Source of the DNA: Spirochaetaceae bacterium
Lineage (GTDB): Bacteria > Spirochaetota > Spirochaetia > Treponematales > Breznakiellaceae
DNA: 15,943 nucleotides
Reading direction: 5' to 3'
NCBI GenBank assembly: GCA_031284645.1
Contig: JAITXS010000133.1
Span: forward strand, 1 to 15,943
Each line of letters starts with the position of its first letter. Position 1 is the first letter of the stretch. This document shows, one piece after another, positions 12,681-15,943 of the stretch. The notes below the pieces were generated by a model that was not told where the DNA came from, did no database searches, and saw only the letters and a program-made list of their open reading frames with translations. The position numbers and the translations under genes were made by a program.

Positions 12681-12807
12681 TTTGTAACTCCATGTTTTGT
12701 ATTATTTGTTTGTCGCGTTGATACGAAAAGCGCAACCCGAAAAACACGCCGACAATCAAAAGTGTTATGACACAACCGCATAACACACCCTTAAAAAAAT
12801 CTGTCAT
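12520..12807 (-). CDS. Rz-like i-spanin candidate
   Basis: This 95-residue protein has an N-terminal anchor (residues about 6-26, FKGVLCGCVITLLIVGVFFG) followed by a charged, heptad-like helix (RDKQIIQNMELQNELQELQK...) and a basic C-terminus. That is the layout of Rz-type inner-membrane spanins. The gene lies directly after endolysin and holin-like genes and contains the start of a second secreted protein in another frame. The start at 12807 (MTDFFKG, GGGG site 7 nt upstream) puts the anchor at the N-terminus. An in-frame ATG at 12831 also has a good GAGGGG site and overlaps the preceding stop as ATGA, adding eight residues; both are possible. Identification is from architecture and context, not sequence identity. 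Confidence 0.6.
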   Translation of the reverse strand: MTDFFKGVLCGCVITLLIVGVFFGLRFSYQRDKQIIQNMELQNELQELQKDYSARDASEFLNDNADVRTAADRAIDEFNRKRNEAMERIRSRRID

Positions 12808-12827
12808 AGTAAAACCCCTTATCCCTA

Positions 12828-13112
12828 TCATTCAAGCCCCTCATCACTTCCTTTGCCTCTCCAGTGTGATACAACTTTCAAGCCGACAATTCCAAACAAT
12901 ACGGAAACAATCACACAGAACCAAATCCAATCACGGATCAAACCTTTTACCAAAAGCCACGTTGACAGATACAAACAAAACGGCTTAAAGCCAAGCATTT
13001 TTGAAGGAAGCGAAAGCGCGCGTTTGCCAAGTATGGCAAACAATTCTTTGAATGTATTTTCCCAACAAGGCTTATCGCTAATTATTATTCCGTCCTCTCT
13101 ATTTTTACACAT
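12828..13112 (-). CDS. Small membrane protein, holin candidate
   Basis: This 94-residue protein has two hydrophobic stretches close together (about 44-56, GFKPFCLYLSTWLLV, and 62-82, WIWFCVIVSVLFGIVGLKVV) flanked by basic residues, with a charged C-terminus (HWRGKGSDEGLE). Size, two-helix hairpin layout and location 2 bp after the NlpC/P60 endolysin gene suggest a holin. No family motif is recognised, so it could also be an unrelated lysis-module membrane protein. The ATG has a GAGGTG site 5 nt upstream. Confidence 0.55.
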   Translation of the reverse strand: MCKNREDGIIISDKPCWENTFKELFAILGKRALSLPSKMLGFKPFCLYLSTWLLVKGLIRDWIWFCVIVSVLFGIVGLKVVSHWRGKGSDEGLE

Positions 13113-13114
13113 CG

Positions 13115-13627
13115 TTACACCTCAAAATATTTTTTGAATTCACCGTCAAGGTCATAAACTGTTTTACCTTCACGCGAAAGCTTTTCTAACGCTGCCCGAT
13201 CCAGCCCGCGAATTTCTGTACGGCAGCCTTCTTTTTCAAACCACTTGCTAATGTCAGGCAGCGCGCGAATTCGCGCCGTAGGCTCTTGCGAATTCAACAC
13301 CACACCTTCATCAAGCAAACCCGCAACATGAACGGCGGTATTCTTTTTGTCGATGAAGAAAGCGGCATTGATACCGTTTTTTGTTTGCGGTTTCGTAAAG
13401 ACACGTTTATACAAATCATTTGCCGTAGTGCGGATTAACAAACCTGTAGAGGCGCAAAGTGCAAGGCATACCGCGCCTGAACAATCCGATCCTTCCGGCG
13501 TTTCTTTACCCCACAAATACTTGCCTTTGTATTGTAACAACAAAAAGTATACAAACCTTTCCGCTTCGCTCATTGCCTCAAATTGTTTTTGCTCTAACTC
13601 AAAAATGCTTTTCCAATTAATTTTCAT
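13115..13627 (-). CDS. NlpC/P60-type phage endolysin
   Basis: This 170-residue protein has the NlpC/P60 papain-like core: 'YLWGKETPEGSDCSGAV' with the catalytic Cys at 49, and 'NTAVHVAGLLDEG' with the catalytic His at 100, followed by a short strand (VVLNSQEP) where the third polar residue would lie. Such enzymes cut peptide bonds in peptidoglycan stem peptides. There is no signal peptide, so it would need the neighbouring holin-like protein to reach the cell wall. It has no separate wall-binding domain. The start has an AGGAG site 6 nt upstream. The gene sits between an XhlA-like membrane protein and the holin candidate, which together form a lysis module. A tail-associated peptidoglycan hydrolase is the main alternative. 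Confidence 0.82.
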   Translation of the reverse strand: MKINWKSIFELEQKQFEAMSEAERFVYFLLLQYKGKYLWGKETPEGSDCSGAVCLALCASTGLLIRTTANDLYKRVFTKPQTKNGINAAFFIDKKNTAVHVAGLLDEGVVLNSQEPTARIRALPDISKWFEKEGCRTEIRGLDRAALEKLSREGKTVYDLDGEFKKYFEV

Positions 13628-13639
13628 ACTACGCTCCTG

Positions 13640-13852
13640 TTAATGTAATTTAGTTATGAAGTTCAACGCCAACATACCCGCCGAAATAAGCAAAGCCGCG
13701 ATAGTAAAACTATCCCTGTGCTTTTGCCCTTCGTTCTTTTCCAAACGCTGAAAGCGCTCTGTAACATGAATTTTAAATTCGTGTAACTCCCCCTTCAACT
13801 CCCGCATTTCCGCAATACTCTCTACGAATAAAGCCCGATCCTCATTGCTCAT
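13640..13852 (-). CDS. XhlA-like small membrane protein (lysis accessory)
   Basis: This 70-residue protein has a charged helix with heptad character (EDRALFVESIAEMRELKGELHEFKIHVTERFQRLE in part, residues 4-38) and one C-terminal transmembrane segment (about 49-66, FTIAALLISAGMLALNFI). The layout matches XhlA-type haemolysin/holin-accessory proteins found beside phage endolysins. The start at 13852 is well supported: GGAGG lies 6 nt upstream, and the gene overlaps the end of the tail protein gene by 11 bp. A longer reading to 13981 would run inside the tail gene and add a non-family leader. The endolysin gene follows after 12 bp. Confidence 0.62.
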   Translation of the reverse strand: MSNEDRALFVESIAEMRELKGELHEFKIHVTERFQRLEKNEGQKHRDSFTIAALLISAGMLALNFITKLH

Positions 13853-15332
13853 TTGAAACCTCCAAATTGAAAGATGCGGTAAATGCCGCGCCCTTCTTAA
13901 AGTGATATGACAAGGCGTTGACAACGCCTGTATAATTTTTTGCTTGTGTATGCACTTGAACTGTAGCGCCGATACGCGCATGAAATACAGCGCGATGTGT
14001 TTTGATTGTTAGCTCGTGTTTGCGTATTAAACGATCTGATAATTCTCGCGCAACCCAATCTTCATACTGCGGTTTGCCGTCAACATCATCACCTGAAAAA
14101 TAAGTCCCCGTAACATTCATAGAGCAAGTGCCATATAGTGCAATAGCGTTTTGATCGCTTCCAAAACAAGATCGGTTAATATCAAGCACGATAGGGCGAC
14201 CGTATATTGAAGCGTTTAACAAATCGCTATCTCCGTCATATTCAAGCGTAACAAGCGCCTTGTCGTGATTAGTGGTTACGTCATATTGTCCGTAACTGAA
14301 AGAGCCGCCTTGTGATGAGAGCCGTTCCTCTGCTTCCTCTTTTGTGTCGATGTTATCCGCATAAATGACATTTCTTTCTTTGCCTGTTTCATCACGAATG
14401 ACATAATGCGCTTCGTAGCCCTCGTGTTCAATTTCGCGTGAAGTGTGTTCACGAAACGGATAATAAGCCATCATTGAGGACGTGTACAAAACCGGAGTGT
14501 CAACATACCGCCATATTACCTGTTTTTCCAACGACACAGGCAAATTGATTTTTAGGCGTACCGTATTTCGGTATTGTTCTGCGCGTTCTGTTTCTCTCAG
14601 GTAAAAAATATTTTCACCGGTAAAAATATAGGAATCCTCATCAGATTGCAATGTTTCACTTTGATACGGCGAATGTGCAAACACAAGCGGCTTTTCGGTG
14701 GCACATTCCAAATGACAGCGATAAGCAGTAGCAAGGGCGGATAATTCCGCCCATATATTTTTTGTCAACTTGACATACGGAAGAGTAAGAGGAATTGTAC
14801 AACAATCAATATCATTAGTTTGTAATCCTGCGCGTTTTGCTATTAAATGTAAAAGTGAATTATCAGGTTGCGATTTATCGCATATCGTAATGTAGGTAAA
14901 AGTATTTGCCGTTGTCCAATCTCTATTTTCATCACTCTTTTTTAAAGCCGCCGATCTATCACGCAATACCAAGCGTATACGTTTTTTGCGGCTTTCGCGT
15001 ACATATTGAAACCCGCTATCATTTACAAACAACGTAAACCGATGCACCCAACTCAAACCATCGCCAACGGTAAAGAAAACACGCGCTTCGCAACCGGCGC
15101 CATTACCGATACAGATTGCTAACTGCTCATTGCTAATTATTATTTCACCTCGCGCCGTAGCGCCGCCTGAGACTTCTTTTAATCCGTAAAAGTCGGCTTG
15201 CACAATGTCATGTTCCGGCACGGTTACAAACTCACCGCTTTTGGTAAAATCAATTTCAAGTTTAATGCGTAACGGCGTATCGCCTTGCGTAATGGCTAGG
15301 TCTAAGGCATCGTCAATGTCATAAAACTTCAT
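13842..15332 (-). CDS. Phage tail/baseplate-type protein
   Basis: This 496-residue protein is beta-rich at both ends. The segment 'ITICDKSQPDNSLLHLIAKR' followed by AGL (about residues 149-170), with 'NIWAELSALATAYRCHLECA' after it, is the pattern seen in phage tail proteins of the hub/baseplate type, where a short helix 'S-x-x-H-x-L-A-x-x-A-G' precedes a beta domain. The C-terminal third (TIKTHRAVFHARIGATVQVH...YTGVVNALSYHFKKGAAFTA) looks like an OB-type or barrel fold used in hub proteins. Placement in the tail is inferred from these and from position upstream of the lysis module. It has GGAGG 7 nt before the ATG and overlaps the previous gene's stop by 4 bp (ATGA). Confidence 0.62.
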   Translation of the reverse strand: MKFYDIDDALDLAITQGDTPLRIKLEIDFTKSGEFVTVPEHDIVQADFYGLKEVSGGATARGEIIISNEQLAICIGNGAGCEARVFFTVGDGLSWVHRFTLFVNDSGFQYVRESRKKRIRLVLRDRSAALKKSDENRDWTTANTFTYITICDKSQPDNSLLHLIAKRAGLQTNDIDCCTIPLTLPYVKLTKNIWAELSALATAYRCHLECATEKPLVFAHSPYQSETLQSDEDSYIFTGENIFYLRETERAEQYRNTVRLKINLPVSLEKQVIWRYVDTPVLYTSSMMAYYPFREHTSREIEHEGYEAHYVIRDETGKERNVIYADNIDTKEEAEERLSSQGGSFSYGQYDVTTNHDKALVTLEYDGDSDLLNASIYGRPIVLDINRSCFGSDQNAIALYGTCSMNVTGTYFSGDDVDGKPQYEDWVARELSDRLIRKHELTIKTHRAVFHARIGATVQVHTQAKNYTGVVNALSYHFKKGAAFTASFNLEVSNEQ

Positions 15333-15943
15333 ACAATAGCCTCCGTAGTTTCGTTGTAAACGGTTGCTTGAGTATCACCGCAAACCACATAGCGCAAAGG
15401 TCCTATCACGGTGTCGGCGGTGTTTACTTCCGTGTAGTCTGCGATGAGTTTTAGATTGGTAAAGGTAATTGAGAACAAACCGTGACGATTAGTTTCGTAC
15501 TCATCACGGTACAGGCGGCTTGTAATCGTAAAAGTTTCCATAACAACAGGAAATAAAAATTCATCTTGCAAAGCTCGGTGTATAGAAATTTTTGTTTTAG
15601 CGCCGTTTGTTTTATCACACGAAAAAATCAAGCTATAAATTGCATTGCAATTTATGCCGTCAACTTTATAGGTAGCGCCTATTTCGCTAAAGTATTCGCT
15701 GCGCTCTCGTTTTACAACTTCCTTGATGATAGGTATTGTTTGCGCCTTTGTATCGCCGTCAATGTCCAAATGTAATTTTATTGTTTCGTTCCTGTGAATA
15801 CGCAACTCAAAACTTTTAACAATGCACGATAAAAAAGTGTTTTGGTGTGAGCAATACTTTTCTACTAAATTAAATTGTACTGGTATCGGTTCCAAGTTTA
15901 TAAAATGTTTGTACAAGTTGTGTGTTTCACTTACAAACTCATA
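15329..15943 (-). CDS. Phage protein next to baseplate gene, 5'-truncated by window edge
   Basis: The frame stays open to the right edge, with residues Y-E-F-V-S-E-T-H-N before 'LYKHFINLEPIPVQFNLVEK'. The only in-window start would be a TTG at 15916, so the real start lies outside the window. The visible part is about 204 residues, beta-rich, with 'FELRIHRNETIKLHLDIDGD' and 'KISIHRALQDEFLFPVVMET', and no motif I recognise. It overlaps the baseplate-type gene by 4 bp and is probably also a tail or baseplate component. Function is unknown. Confidence 0.55.
   Translation of the reverse strand, partial: YEFVSETHNLYKHFINLEPIPVQFNLVEKYCSHQNTFLSCIVKSFELRIHRNETIKLHLDIDGDTKAQTIPIIKEVVKRERSEYFSEIGATYKVDGINCNAIYSLIFSCDKTNGAKTKISIHRALQDEFLFPVVMETFTITSRLYRDEYETNRHGLFSITFTNLKLIADYTEVNTADTVIGPLRYVVCGDTQATVYNETTEAIV

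Noticed and set aside
13853..13981. Longer start for the XhlA-like protein
   Set aside because: It lies inside the baseplate-type gene and has no family-like residues; ATG 13852 has a strong GGAGG.
15914..15916. TTG as start of the rightmost phage gene
   Set aside because: The frame remains open to the window edge with sensible residues before it and there is no clear ribosome binding site; the gene is truncated, not TTG-started.
1..15943. tRNA or rRNA genes, including a tRNA attachment site for the prophage
   Set aside because: No cloverleaf with T-arm consensus or rRNA-like segment was recognised on either strand.

Overview
The window is a mosaic of four blocks with different base composition. 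It probably comes from an anaerobic, host-associated spirochaete of the Treponema type. That placement rests on the style of the proteins, the selenium gene set and the short-hairpin intergenic DNA. No rRNA, tRNA or other taxonomic marker is present, so it is a moderate-confidence inference.

Block 1 (1-1510) is very AT-rich. It holds the 3' part of a PNPOx-fold flavin-binding protein gene, then about 250 bp of gene-free DNA with large imperfect palindromes ending in a repeated GTTATGC core, then a Shedu-like (DUF4263) defence nuclease gene. The nuclease gene has a near-ideal promoter placed so that transcription would begin at its ATG. The layout resembles integron gene cassettes separated by attC-like sites. 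A GC-richer IS3-type transposase remnant (about 1518-1750) follows directly and truncates the series.

Block 2 (1907-5935, minus strand, about 50% GC) is a compact three-gene operon read yedE, DUF3343, xdh. It encodes a YeeE/YedE-type selenium (sulfur) membrane transporter, a small putative Se/S carrier, and a single-chain selenium-dependent molybdenum hydroxylase that carries both [2Fe-2S] clusters and the Mo-pterin domain but has no FAD domain. A weak promoter lies near 6038 and a hairpin at 1845-1875 may end the transcript.

Block 3 (about 6044-7794) is a 1.75-kb stretch with no convincing gene but much structure: a 12-bp tandem duplication, many perfect short hairpins with 3-nt loops, a nested 53-nt palindrome, a 94-nt imperfect palindrome, four C6 runs and then two G6 runs at exact 12-bp spacing, two neighbouring hairpins with unrelated stems and an identical loop, mutually exclusive long-range stems, and a cluster of ATGACAAG-like motifs that could be iterons or operators.

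Block 4 (7795 to the right edge, minus strand) is part of a prophage late operon, tightly packed with ATGA/TAATG overlaps. In transcription order it encodes two tail/baseplate-type proteins (the first cut by the window edge), a lysis module (XhlA-like membrane protein, NlpC/P60 endolysin, holin-like protein, and an overlapping pair arranged like Rz/Rz1 spanins), two tail-fibre/structural proteins, two small phage proteins and a D5-type SF3 helicase that lacks a primase domain. No integrase, capsid or terminase gene is in view, so the prophage presumably continues to the right.
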